This document shows positions 56,582 to 64,000 of a stretch of 64,000 nt of DNA, in pieces (the stretch's first letter is position 1; each line of letters begins with the position of its first letter). The notes below the pieces were generated by a model, which was not told the DNA's origin, did no database searches, and saw only the letters and a list, made by a program, of their open reading frames with translations. The translations under genes and the position numbers were made by a program. This DNA comes from Ramlibacter agri (GTDB taxonomy: Bacteria; Pseudomonadota; Gammaproteobacteria; Burkholderiales; Burkholderiaceae_C). The stretch lies in NCBI RefSeq assembly GCF_012927085.1, contig NZ_JABBFX010000001.1, positions 2,914,001-2,978,000 on the forward strand, in the 5' to 3' direction.

Positions 56582-57253
56582 ATGGCCGCGCTGGAAACCA
56601 TCGAAGCCGAGTCGGGTCCGCACCCGCAAGCGAGCATCCTCATACTGCACGGCCTCGGCGCCGACGGCAACGATTTCGTGCCCGTCGCGCAGGAACTCGA
56701 CCTCGATGCGCTGGGCCCCGTGCGCTTCATCTTCCCCCATGCGCCGGTGATGCCGGTGACGATCAATGGCGGCTACCGCATGCGCGCGTGGTACGACATC
56801 CTCGGCACCGAGATGCAGGGCGTGCAGGACGAAGCCGGCCTGCGCCGTTCGCGCGACATGGTCGAGGCGCTGCTGGCGCGCGAAGAGGAGCGCGGCATTC
56901 CCGCGAACCGCATCGTGCTGGCCGGCTTCTCGCAAGGCTGTGCCATGTCCTTGCTGACGGGCCTGCGCCATGCCGAGCGGCTGGCCGGCATCGCGGGTCT
57001 GTCCGGCTACCTGCCGCTTGCGGAAACCACCGAGCGTGAGCGCAGCGCCGCGAACCTGCAGACGCCGATCTTCCTGGCCCATGGCAGCTTCGACGACGTC
57101 GTCATTCCTGAGCGCGGCACCGCCACGCGCAACGCCTTGCAGGCCCTGGGTTACGAGGTCGAATGGCACGAATACCCGATGGGGCATTCGGTGAGCATGG
57201 AGGAGATCCGCGACTTGAACACCTGGCTGGTCAAGGTGTTGGGCGCCCATTGA
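56582..57253 (+). CDS. Carboxylesterase / phospholipase-like alpha-beta hydrolase
   Basis: A 223-residue cytoplasmic serine hydrolase, related to the carboxylesterase 2/lysophospholipase group. ASILILHGLGADGNDFVPVAQ is the oxyanion region. The nucleophile elbow is LAGFSQGCAMSLLT (Ser about 121), the acid Asp in HGSFDDVVIP and the His in YPMGHSVSMEEI. The length matches the family (about 220). Another in-frame Met 22 codons upstream is not used. Confidence 0.93.
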   Translation: MAALETIEAESGPHPQASILILHGLGADGNDFVPVAQELDLDALGPVRFIFPHAPVMPVTINGGYRMRAWYDILGTEMQGVQDEAGLRRSRDMVEALLAREEERGIPANRIVLAGFSQGCAMSLLTGLRHAERLAGIAGLSGYLPLAETTERERSAANLQTPIFLAHGSFDDVVIPERGTATRNALQALGYEVEWHEYPMGHSVSMEEIRDLNTWLVKVLGAH

Positions 57254-57335
57254 GCCCTGGCGAGCAGGTTTGTCGCAAAGGTGTTACCTTCGCCCCACTT
57301 TCGAGAAGAGGCCCCCGGGCGCACCTAGACAGAAC

Positions 57336-58889
57336 ATGAACAAACTGCAAGAAGCCTTGAGCACGCTAGCGCCCGCGCGCCTGCAAGGCATCCGTCGCGG
57401 CATCGAGAAGGAGAGCCTGCGCGCGACCCTGACCGGCGCGCTGGCGGCCACGCCGCATCCGCTGGCGCTGGGCTCAGCCCTCACGCACCCGAACATCACC
57501 ACCGACTACAGCGAGTCGCAGCTCGAGCTGATCACCGGCGTGCACGCCAGCGTGGAGCAGTGCCTGGAGGAACTGACGCAGGTCCACCAGTACACGTATC
57601 GCGCGCTCGGCGACGAAATGATGTGGGTGAGCAGCATGCCCTGCACGCTGCCGGCCGACGAGACCATCCCGATCGGCCGCTACGGTTCGTCCAACGTGGG
57701 TCGCGCGAAGAGCGTGTACCGAATGGGCCTCGCGCACCGCTACGGCCGGCGCATGCAGACCATCTCCGGCATCCACTACAACTGGTCGCTGCCGGGCGTG
57801 AGCGACGCGCAGTACTTCGGGCTGATCCGCAACTTCCGCCGCCACGCCTTCCTGCTGCTGTACCTCTTTGGCGCTTCGCCGGCTGCCTGTTCCAGCTTCG
57901 TGGCCGGGCGCAAGCACGAGCTGCAGGCGCTGACCGCGGGCACGGTGTACATGCCTTATGGCACCTCGCTGCGCATGGGCCGCCTGGGCTACCAGAGCGA
58001 TGCGCAGGCCAGCCTGGCCGTCAGCTACAACAGCCTCGATGGTTATGCCGCTTCGCTGCACGAGGCGCTCACGCGGCCTTACCCGGCCTACGAGGCGATC
58101 GGCATCACCAACCCGGGTGGCGAGTACAACCAGCTTGCCACCACGCTGCTGCAGATCGAGAACGAGTTCTACGGCACGATCCGACCCAAGCGCGTGATCA
58201 AGCCTGGCGAGCGGCCGCTGCATGCGCTGCGCGAGCGCGGCGTCGAATACGTGGAAGTGCGGCTGATGGACCTCGACCCCTTCGTGCCGATCGGCATCAA
58301 GGCGCAGACCATCCGCTTCCTCGACGTGTTCCTGCTGCATTGCCTGCTGGCCGACAGCCCCGGCGACACGCCGGAAGAGATTGCCGCGCTGGGCCGCAAC
58401 CAGCATCGCACCGCTGCCTTTGGCCGCGAGCCCAGCCTGCTGCTGGAACGTGCCGGCCGCGAGGTGAAACTCACCGACTGGGGCGCGGAGATCGTCGCGG
58501 AGTGCGCGCCGATCGCCGCGGTGCTCGACCAGGTGCACGGCACCACCGACTACAGCGACGCCGTGCGCGCGGCCGAGGCCCTGCTGCAGGCGCCGGAGAT
58601 GCTGCCTTCGGCCCGCGTGCTGGCCGCCATGGCGCGCGACCACGAGAACAGCTTTGCTTCGTTCACGCTGGCGCAGTCGGAGCAGGCCAAGGCCAAGCTG
58701 CTGAAGCTGCCGCTGGCCAGCGGCCTGCAGACGAAGATGGATGCACTGGTGCAGCAGTCCATCGCCGACCAGGAAGCGGTGGAAGCAGCCGACACCCTGC
58801 CCTTCGAGCAGTACCGGCTGCAGTACATCTCGCCGGAGCGCCTGGGCCTGACCAAGGCAGCCGTCGCACCGGCCCTCGCGGCTGTCTGA
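57336..58889 (+). CDS. gshA: Glutamate-cysteine ligase (class I)
   Basis: A 517-residue enzyme making gamma-glutamylcysteine, the first step of glutathione synthesis. Landmarks are RGIEKESLRATLTGALA, HPNITTDYSESQLELITG, SGIHYNWSLPGV and ITNPGGEYNQLATTLLQIENEFYGTIRPKR. Length equals E. coli GshA (518). It stands alone after the esterase gene. The start MNKLQEALSTL is preceded by a poor ribosome site. Confidence 0.95.
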   Translation: MNKLQEALSTLAPARLQGIRRGIEKESLRATLTGALAATPHPLALGSALTHPNITTDYSESQLELITGVHASVEQCLEELTQVHQYTYRALGDEMMWVSSMPCTLPADETIPIGRYGSSNVGRAKSVYRMGLAHRYGRRMQTISGIHYNWSLPGVSDAQYFGLIRNFRRHAFLLLYLFGASPAACSSFVAGRKHELQALTAGTVYMPYGTSLRMGRLGYQSDAQASLAVSYNSLDGYAASLHEALTRPYPAYEAIGITNPGGEYNQLATTLLQIENEFYGTIRPKRVIKPGERPLHALRERGVEYVEVRLMDLDPFVPIGIKAQTIRFLDVFLLHCLLADSPGDTPEEIAALGRNQHRTAAFGREPSLLLERAGREVKLTDWGAEIVAECAPIAAVLDQVHGTTDYSDAVRAAEALLQAPEMLPSARVLAAMARDHENSFASFTLAQSEQAKAKLLKLPLASGLQTKMDALVQQSIADQEAVEAADTLPFEQYRLQYISPERLGLTKAAVAPALAAV

Positions 58890-58966
58890 GCGGTAAACGC
58901 GCGGCTGTCCTACGGGCGCCGCGCGCGGCTCAGCCGAGAGTTCGCGCTGTGTTTCCGGAGCGAACG

Positions 58967-59413
58967 ATGCGCGTGCCCTTTCTTCCTGCCTTTCTGCTCG
59001 CGGCCCTGGCCGCTTCCCTGCCCGCGCTGGCGGCGCCCGGCGACGACGATGCGCCCAAGGAGCTCAAGCCCAAGGCGACGCTGGACGATCGCGCCGACCC
59101 CAGCATGCGCGACAACGTCGGCAAGGCCGGCCGCGAAGGCCGCAAGGACACGATGGCCGGCGCCTACATCAACGACAAGCATCGCGCAGACGTGCAGGCC
59201 TGGTATGCCGCGCATCCGGGCAGCGCGTCGAGCGTGCAGTGGAAGATCGGCGAGAAGCTGCCTTCGCACGCCGGCGCAGCGGCCGTGCCCGAGGCGGTGC
59301 TGGGCAAGCTGCCCAAGGCACCGCCCGGCACGCGCTACGTGCAGCTCGGAAGCGACGTCCTGCTGATCGCGAGCGGCTCGCACATGGTGGTGGACGGCGT
59401 CAGCGCGAAGTGA
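58967..59413 (+). CDS. RcnB-like periplasmic protein
   Basis: A 148-residue exported protein (signal residues 1-22, LLAALAASLPALAAP) with a charged, Lys/Asp-rich mature N-terminus. It ends with RYVQLGSDVLLIASGSHMVVDGV, the closing strand pair of the RcnB family (periplasmic nickel/cobalt homeostasis). There are few His residues, so metal binding is unproven. GGAG lies about 8 bases before the ATG. The downstream Rieske gene is convergent, 3 bases away. Confidence 0.75.
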   Translation: MRVPFLPAFLLAALAASLPALAAPGDDDAPKELKPKATLDDRADPSMRDNVGKAGREGRKDTMAGAYINDKHRADVQAWYAAHPGSASSVQWKIGEKLPSHAGAAAVPEAVLGKLPKAPPGTRYVQLGSDVLLIASGSHMVVDGVSAK

Positions 59414-59416
59414 AGA

Positions 59417-60616
59417 TCATTCGATCCAGTTGCCCGCCGTGAACTTCACCGGCGGCGCGTCCGGGTCGAACGACACTCCCGCCGGGTTCCCACCGGCCTG
59501 CACCACCTCCAGCTGCTTCTGCAGCACGCGCCGCAGCATCACGATGCCGCGGTCGGTGGTGGCCAGGTGCTCCTCCGAGTGCTTCGCGACGGCGCCCTGG
59601 CTCACCATGGCCTCGTAGTCGCCCGGGTACACCTGGTGCTCGGCCTCGCTCAGTTCCTCCCACAGCTTCTTGCCGTCCGGGCGTGAGCGCATGCGGTGCA
59701 GCTCGCCTTGTTCGCGTACGCGACCCAGGACGTAGATGCGGAAGCTGTGGTCGTCGATGGGCAGCACCCAGCCCAGCGACTCCACCGGCCCGTAGCGGCC
59801 CACGCGCGGGTTCGGGATCACGCGCAGGGTCGGCAGGCCGGCTTCGCTGATGCGGCGGAAGGTGCGGCCATCCGGCAGCTGGCGCGTCGACAAGGTGCGC
59901 ACCGAGTGTTCCGCGATGTCCCAGTTCACCTGCGGCATCACGGCCATCTCCGGCACGAACTGCGTTCCGCTGAAGGATGAATGCAGGATGACCACGTGGA
60001 AGGGGTCGACCAGGTTCTCGTAGTGCTGCAGCCAGTTGCAGGGGATCACCGCCGGGCCGCCGCCGCCGATGCTGCGGTCGTCGGCTTCGATGAACTCGCC
60101 GTCCTCCAGCACTTCCAGGCATTCGTAGCGGGGCAGCACCGGCTTGCGGTCCGGCGGGCCCAGGTAGGCCCAGACCAGGCCATAGAGCTCCTGCACCGGA
60201 TACCAGGGCTGGCGGGCGGTGGCGCGGCTGCGGCCGCCTTCCGGCTCGCAGGGCTGCTCCAGGCAGTGGCCCTGCACGTCGAACAGCCAGCCGTGGTAGC
60301 AGCAGCGGATGCCGCGCTCTTCGACCTTGCCGTAGTACAGGGAGGTGCCGCGGTGCGCGCAGTGCGGGTAGACCAGGCCGGGGCGGCCCTGGCCGTCGCG
60401 GAACAGGATCAGGTCCTCGCCCAGCACGCGCACCTGGCGCGGCGTGGCGGTGGCGTCGGCCGCCAGACCGATCGGGTGCCAGTAGCGCCGCAGCAGCTCG
60501 CCCATCGGCGTGCCCGGGCCCACTTCGGTGAGCTCCTTGCGGTGCACGGGCGCGGGCTTGCCGTAGGCGGTGCCGCTGTCGGGCGCGGTGGAAGGGGTCG
60601 AAAGATCCATGCTCAT
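59417..60616 (-). CDS. Rieske-type aromatic ring-hydroxylating oxygenase, alpha subunit
   Basis: A 399-residue oxygenase. The Rieske centre is CAHRGTSLYYGKV (C-x-H, about residue 86), then CCYHGWLF (C-x2-H). The mononuclear iron site follows in the catalytic half, with NLVDPFHVVILHSSF (Asn-x-x-Asp-x-x-His-x4-His). It is close to the phthalate 4,5-dioxygenase/vanillate demethylase-like group (single-polypeptide alpha-3 type). A reductase is not nearby. The start overlaps the Bug-receptor stop (ATGA), and both diverge from the LysR regulator. Confidence 0.92.
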   Translation of the reverse strand: MSMDLSTPSTAPDSGTAYGKPAPVHRKELTEVGPGTPMGELLRRYWHPIGLAADATATPRQVRVLGEDLILFRDGQGRPGLVYPHCAHRGTSLYYGKVEERGIRCCYHGWLFDVQGHCLEQPCEPEGGRSRATARQPWYPVQELYGLVWAYLGPPDRKPVLPRYECLEVLEDGEFIEADDRSIGGGGPAVIPCNWLQHYENLVDPFHVVILHSSFSGTQFVPEMAVMPQVNWDIAEHSVRTLSTRQLPDGRTFRRISEAGLPTLRVIPNPRVGRYGPVESLGWVLPIDDHSFRIYVLGRVREQGELHRMRSRPDGKKLWEELSEAEHQVYPGDYEAMVSQGAVAKHSEEHLATTDRGIVMLRRVLQKQLEVVQAGGNPAGVSFDPDAPPVKFTAGNWIE

Positions 60617-61578
60617 TGCTCCATCGTCACGCCCGCGGCCTTGATCAGTTCCGCCGTGCGCGGATAGTCGGCCTTGTAGCGTTCCATGAACTGCGCCGGC
60701 GTGTTGCCCAGCGGCTCGAAGCCGAAGGTGACCAGCTTGCCCCGCACGTCCGGCATCTCGGTGGTTTCGCGCAGCGCGGCGACCCATGCGTCCACGATGG
60801 GCGCAGGCGTCTTCGCCGGCGCGTAGACGCCGATCCAGCTGTCGATGTCGAAGCCCTGGAAGCCCTGCTCCTTGAAGGTGGGCACGTTGGGCATGGTGGA
60901 CACGCGGCTGGTGCCGGCGATGCCCAGCACCTTCAGCTTGCCGGCCTGGCTGTGCGCCTTGGCCGTCGACGGGTTGGCCCAGGCGAAGTCGATGTTGCCG
61001 CCGAACATGTCGGTGTGCGCCGCGGCTTCGGACTTGTAGGCGACGTGGACCAGGTCGGCGCCGGTCTGGCGCTTCAGCAGCTCGCCGAACAGGTGGGCGG
61101 CGGAGCCGTTGCCCCAGGTGCCATAGGTCAGGCGGCCCTTCTGCCTGGCGTAGGCGACCAGTTCCTTGATGTTGGAGTAGGGCGCGTCGGTGCGTGCCAC
61201 CACCATCGGGCCGCCCGTGGCCAGCATCGACAGCGGCTGGAAGTCCTTCACCGGGTCGTACGGCAGCTTGGGCATGAGGATGGCGTTGTTCACGTGCGTG
61301 AGCGGCAGCGTCATCAGCACCGTGAGGCCGTCCGGCGCCGCCTTGGCCACCGCGTCGGCGGCGATGATGCCGCTGGCGCCCGGGCGCGGGTCGACGATCA
61401 CCGGCTGGCCCCAGCGGGCCGCGAGCTTCTCGCCGTAGACGCGGGCCAGCGCGTCGATCGGCCCGCCACCGGTGCCGAAGGGTACGATGCGCACCGGCCG
61501 CGCCGGGAAGCTCTGAGCCCAGGCGGGCAGGGCGCCGGCGGCGGCTGCGGCGGCCAGCCACTCTCTTCTGCGGATCAT
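60613..61578 (-). CDS. Bug family (TctC-like) tripartite tricarboxylate transporter receptor
   Basis: A 321-residue periplasmic binding protein with signal peptide MIRRREWLAAAAAAGALPAWA. The ligand-binding turns are RIVPFGTGGGPIDALARVYG, DPRPGASGIIAADAVAKA, LTYGTWGNGSAAHLFGEL and VAYKSEAAAHTDMFGGNIDF. It is coupled (ATGA) to the Rieske oxygenase gene, so it probably captures an aromatic acid that the oxygenase attacks. No permease genes are present, as usual for Bug receptors. Confidence 0.93.
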   Translation of the reverse strand: MIRRREWLAAAAAAGALPAWAQSFPARPVRIVPFGTGGGPIDALARVYGEKLAARWGQPVIVDPRPGASGIIAADAVAKAAPDGLTVLMTLPLTHVNNAILMPKLPYDPVKDFQPLSMLATGGPMVVARTDAPYSNIKELVAYARQKGRLTYGTWGNGSAAHLFGELLKRQTGADLVHVAYKSEAAAHTDMFGGNIDFAWANPSTAKAHSQAGKLKVLGIAGTSRVSTMPNVPTFKEQGFQGFDIDSWIGVYAPAKTPAPIVDAWVAALRETTEMPDVRGKLVTFGFEPLGNTPAQFMERYKADYPRTAELIKAAGVTMEQ

Positions 61579-61662
61579 GCTTGTCTCCTTTTGTCGTTCG
61601 AGGTCCGTCCATGCTGCCGCAGCAGCCAGCGCGCCGTCCAGTCAGTTGTTTGGATAGGAGAT

Positions 61663-62577
61663 ATGAACCGGCCTGATATCCGCAGCCTCGACGTCGGCAT
61701 GCTGCGCACCTTCGACGCGCTGATGCGCGAGAAGAACGTGTCGCGCGCCGCCGCCCGCCTGTTCCTCAGCCAGCCCGCGGTGAGCGCGTCGCTGAACCGC
61801 CTGCGCGAGGTCTTCGGCGATCCCCTGTTCACCCGCACCGCGCACGGCGTCGTGCCGACCGAGCGGGCGCTGGGGCTGGCGCCGCAGGTGGAGCAGCTGC
61901 TGGCGGACCTGGCCGCGCTGCTGGAAGCGGACCAGCCCTTCGACCCGGCGTCCAGCAACCGCATCTTCCGCGTCGCCGGTTCGGACCACGCGAGCCGGCT
62001 GGTGATGCCGGCGCTCTCGCGCACCTTGATCGCCTGCGGCTCGGGCATCCGCTTCGTCTGGGTGCCGCCCGGCACCTGGTCGCTGGCCGAGCACCTGCAC
62101 AAGGGCGAGCTGGACCTGGCGATGGTGTCGCGCATCCAGCGCCCGCGCGACATGGAAACGCAGCTGCTGTACGAGGACCGCTACGTCTACGTGATGCGCA
62201 AGGACCACCCGCGCGCGGCCGAGCCGGTGACGCTGGACAGCTTCTGCGCCATTGCGCAGGTGTTCCTGGGCTACGGCACGTCCAACCTCGACGACCGGAT
62301 CGACGAGATCCTGGCCAAGGGCGGGCGCCAGCGGCTGGCGCAGATCGCCGTCACGAGCTTCGGCCAGATCGTCCACCAACTGCAGCACAGCGAGCACGCG
62401 GCGGTGCTGGGCGCCCGGGTGGCGCGCGAATTCGAGGCGCAGCTGCACGTCCAGGAGCTGCCCTTCGCGCTGCCCGGCTACCAGTCGCTCCTGTGCTGGG
62501 ACGCCCGCTCGGGCGGCGACCGCGGCATCGCCTGGCTGCGCGAGCAGATCGCCGGCATCGTCGCGGCCGCGGCCTGA
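61663..62577 (+). CDS. LysR-family transcriptional regulator
   Basis: A 304-residue LTTR. The HTH is residues 10-70 ([39 protein letters not shown]). The substrate domain follows with [15 protein letters not shown] and the second lobe around [18 protein letters not shown]. NahR/NodD-like features include [19 protein letters not shown]. It is divergent from the Bug-Rieske pair with 84 bases between starts, so it probably activates that pair with an aromatic inducer. TAGGAG precedes the start. Confidence 0.93.
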   Translation: MNRPDIRSLDVGMLRTFDALMREKNVSRAAARLFLSQPAVSASLNRLREVFGDPLFTRTAHGVVPTERALGLAPQVEQLLADLAALLEADQPFDPASSNRIFRVAGSDHASRLVMPALSRTLIACGSGIRFVWVPPGTWSLAEHLHKGELDLAMVSRIQRPRDMETQLLYEDRYVYVMRKDHPRAAEPVTLDSFCAIAQVFLGYGTSNLDDRIDEILAKGGRQRLAQIAVTSFGQIVHQLQHSEHAAVLGARVAREFEAQLHVQELPFALPGYQSLLCWDARSGGDRGIAWLREQIAGIVAAAA

Positions 62578-62607
62578 CCCGGCCGGGCAAGGAAACCCAT
62601 CCAGGCT

Positions 62608-62743
62608 TACAATATTCGCGTCCGAGGCTGGCACCTCTGCAGGGAGCCGGCCACTTACACGAAGCAAACCCTCGCCCTTTGCCCCAGGCACCCGCGCCGG
62701 TTTGCACGCCCCGGCCCGCGGGCCGGCAAGAGAAGGAATTCGC
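62608..62743 (+). promoter_or_regulatory. infA leader with -10 and 16-bp palindrome
   Basis: TACAAT (62608-62613) is a candidate -10 for infA and predicts a leader of about 125 bases. The perfect palindrome CCGGCCCGCGGGCCGG (62711-62726) lies 18 bases before the ATG and would form a strong hairpin just upstream of the ribosome site. Confidence 0.45.
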
Positions 62744-63007
62744 ATGGCGAAGGAAGAGCTCATTGAAATGAACGGCCGCGTGGCCGAAATCCTGCCGGAC
62801 TCGCGGTACCGCGTGATCCTGGACAACGGTCACGAACTCGTGGCCTACACCGGCGGCAAGATGCGCAAGAACCACATCCGCATCATCGCGGGCGACCTGG
62901 TCAGCCTGGAGCTGTCACCCTACGACCTGACCAAGGGCCGCATCATGTTCCGGCACCTGCCGAACCGCGGGCCATCCAGCGGGGCGCCGCAGCACCGGCG
63001 GCGTTGA
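62744..63007 (+). CDS. infA: Translation initiation factor IF-1
   Basis: An 87-residue OB-fold protein binding the 30S A site. The family sequence is clear: [44 protein letters not shown] and [17 protein letters not shown]. The usual length is 72; the extra 15 residues form a basic tail ([15 protein letters not shown]). It is stand-alone rather than in the ribosomal protein operon, the position of the second IF-1 in many Burkholderiales. A terminator follows 5 bases after the stop. Confidence 0.95.
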   Translation: MAKEELIEMNGRVAEILPDSRYRVILDNGHELVAYTGGKMRKNHIRIIAGDLVSLELSPYDLTKGRIMFRHLPNRGPSSGAPQHRRR

Positions 63008-63011
63008 AGCG

Positions 63012-63038
63012 AAAGCGGCCTTCGGGCCGCTTTTGTTT
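63012..63038 (+). terminator. Rho-independent terminator after infA
   Basis: AAAGCGGCC, loop TTCG, GGCCGCTTT, followed by TGTTTT: a 9-bp stem with a stable tetraloop. Confidence 0.92.
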
Positions 63039-63046
63039 TGGGGCCG

Positions 63047-64000
63047 TCATGACACCTGGACGTTTTCCAGGTGGTCCTTGAGCGCCGCGATGTCGCGCTC
63101 CAGCGCCTGGGTTTCGGCACCGGCCGCCTGCTGCGAAATGCGCCGGCTCTGCCACGCCGCCCAGTGGAAACCGAACAAGGCCAGCCCGCCGGCCGCCCGG
63201 TGCGCCACCGAGCGCAATTGCTCGCGGTCGCCGGTGGCCAGGGCTTGCGCCATGGAGGCGACCATGGCCCGCCGCGAGGCGAGGAAGGCCGGAACCTCCT
63301 GCAGCAGCTCCGCGTCCACGCGCACGCTGGCCTCCGGCGTGGACGGCGGCTGGTCGTCGCGCAGGCGCGGCTGCGGCGGCAAGGGCGCCGGGCCGGAAAC
63401 GACGCCGGTCACCAGTTCGTGGATCACCGCCAGCAGCGCTTCGCGCGTGAAGGGCTTGGTGAGGTAGCGGTTGCTGCCCGCGCCCAGCCCGCGCCGCACC
63501 GAGCCCGGGTCGTCGTTGGACGACATCATGACGATGGGGCTGGGCTCGCGGCCCTCGCGGGCTTCGCGGTCGCGGATCCAGTGCACCGCCTCCAGCCCGT
63601 TCATGCGCGGCATCTCCATGTCGATCAGCACCAGGTCCGGCCAGTGCCGCTCCATCGCCGCGATCGCGTCGTGGCCGTTGGCGGCCACGTCCACGGTGAA
63701 GGGCGGCGCCGGCAGGTAGCGCAGCAGCAGGAGCCGGTTGTATTCGTCGTCGTCGGCGAGCAGGACGCGGGTGGCGGGGATGTCCGCGAGCGTCAGCGGC
63801 GCGACCGGGGCGGAGGTCGGCCGGCGGCCAGGCGAGCGGGCGGCGGGCAACTGCTCGGCGCCCAGGCCGCGCAGCGTGAGCGTGAGCACGGTGCCGTGGC
63901 TGCCGGTGGACATGGCGAGTTCGCCTTCCTGCACCCGGGCCATCAGCCGGGCCGAATAGGTGCCCAGGCCGGTGCCGCCCGACTTGCCGGCCGTCACGTA
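63047..64000 (-). CDS. Hybrid sensor histidine kinase, C-terminal part (partial)
   Basis: The 5' end lies beyond the window. The visible 318 residues begin in the end of an ATPase domain (KSGGTGLGTYSARLMARVQ, G2 box). A linker is followed by a receiver (about 75-195) with VLLADDDEYN, phospho-acceptor Asp in VLIDMEMPRMNG and TKPFTREALL. The C-terminus (about 225-318) is a helical, HPt-like region with RSVAHRAAGGLALFG carrying a candidate His. It would act as a phosphorelay hybrid. Inputs and targets are not visible. Confidence 0.88.
   Translation of the reverse strand, partial: YVTAGKSGGTGLGTYSARLMARVQEGELAMSTGSHGTVLTLTLRGLGAEQLPAARSPGRRPTSAPVAPLTLADIPATRVLLADDDEYNRLLLLRYLPAPPFTVDVAANGHDAIAAMERHWPDLVLIDMEMPRMNGLEAVHWIRDREAREGREPSPIVMMSSNDDPGSVRRGLGAGSNRYLTKPFTREALLAVIHELVTGVVSGPAPLPPQPRLRDDQPPSTPEASVRVDAELLQEVPAFLASRRAMVASMAQALATGDREQLRSVAHRAAGGLALFGFHWAAWQSRRISQQAAGAETQALERDIAALKDHLENVQVS

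Overview
The window is a high-GC (roughly 68-70 %) stretch of ordinary-looking chromosome from a betaproteobacterium. Several features point to Burkholderiales, most likely Comamonadaceae, with Ramlibacter or Variovorax as the best guess: two Bug-type (TctC-like) solute receptors, a DUF3579-argD-argF neighbourhood near rpsT and murJ, a purM / hda-HAD-pcnB-folK block, a stand-alone infA of the MAKEELIEM type, and DUF1631 proteins. The genus is an inference from gene content and order. I see no rRNA, tRNA, CRISPR array, prophage or insertion sequence. Genes are tightly packed, with many 4-base ATGA/GTGA start-stop overlaps and several 4-base tail-to-tail stop overlaps.

Layout. 1-2.4 kb: end of a sugar ABC importer (last residues of a permease, MalK/UgpC-type ATPase, cupin protein, FadR-type regulator). 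2.5-5.8 kb: transglutaminase-like protein, NAD(P)-binding protein, RhlE-type RNA helicase. 6.1-15 kb: two DUF1631 paralogues flanking a GH67-like TIM-barrel protein, a Bug receptor and EttA. 15-24.3 kb: OsmC and GntR genes, a lytic transglycosylase-like protein, a TAXI receptor coupled to a P1 peptidase, glucan phosphorylase, a frameshifted DUF326 copper-binding mini-gene, DUF883, a DMT exporter with a His-rich tail, and a GDPD. 24.4-29.5 kb: acyl-CoA ligase, then a KaiC-like ATPase translationally coupled to a hybrid histidine kinase. 29.5-37 kb: argF, argD, DUF3579, a PAS-winged-helix regulator, rpsT, murJ, a SirB1-like protein and an orphan ParA. 37-44.7 kb: GlxA regulator, isochorismatase-like hydrolase, MFS carrier, purM, the hda-HAD-pcnB-folK operon and an orphan ATP-synthase c-subunit. 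44.7-51.8 kb: a long imperfect inverted repeat, a dual-specificity-like phosphatase, a five-haem cytochrome pair, a small ferredoxin, DUF808, two tandem L,D-transpeptidase-like genes and small secreted proteins. 51.8-64 kb: DUF4864, NUDIX, serine hydrolase, a PA2778/PA2779-type pair, HPF-like protein, carboxylesterase, gshA, RcnB-like protein, a Rieske oxygenase/Bug/LysR catabolic unit, infA and the C-terminal half of a hybrid kinase.

How it fits together. Core functions (argDF, purM, rpsT, murJ, infA, gshA, hda, pcnB, folK) are interleaved with accessory signalling, envelope and uptake genes. The observations most worth following are: the KaiC-histidine kinase operon, in which the kinase carries a degenerate N-terminal receiver-like region and KaiC has Ser-Tyr at the usual Ser-Thr phosphosite; a recurring hyphenated palindrome GTAGG-N6-CCTAC in four intergenic regions, with the geometry of a GacA-type box; a hairpin that buries the Shine-Dalgarno sequence of the second L,D-transpeptidase gene; and the coupled TAXI/P1-peptidase and GH67-like/Bug gene pairs.
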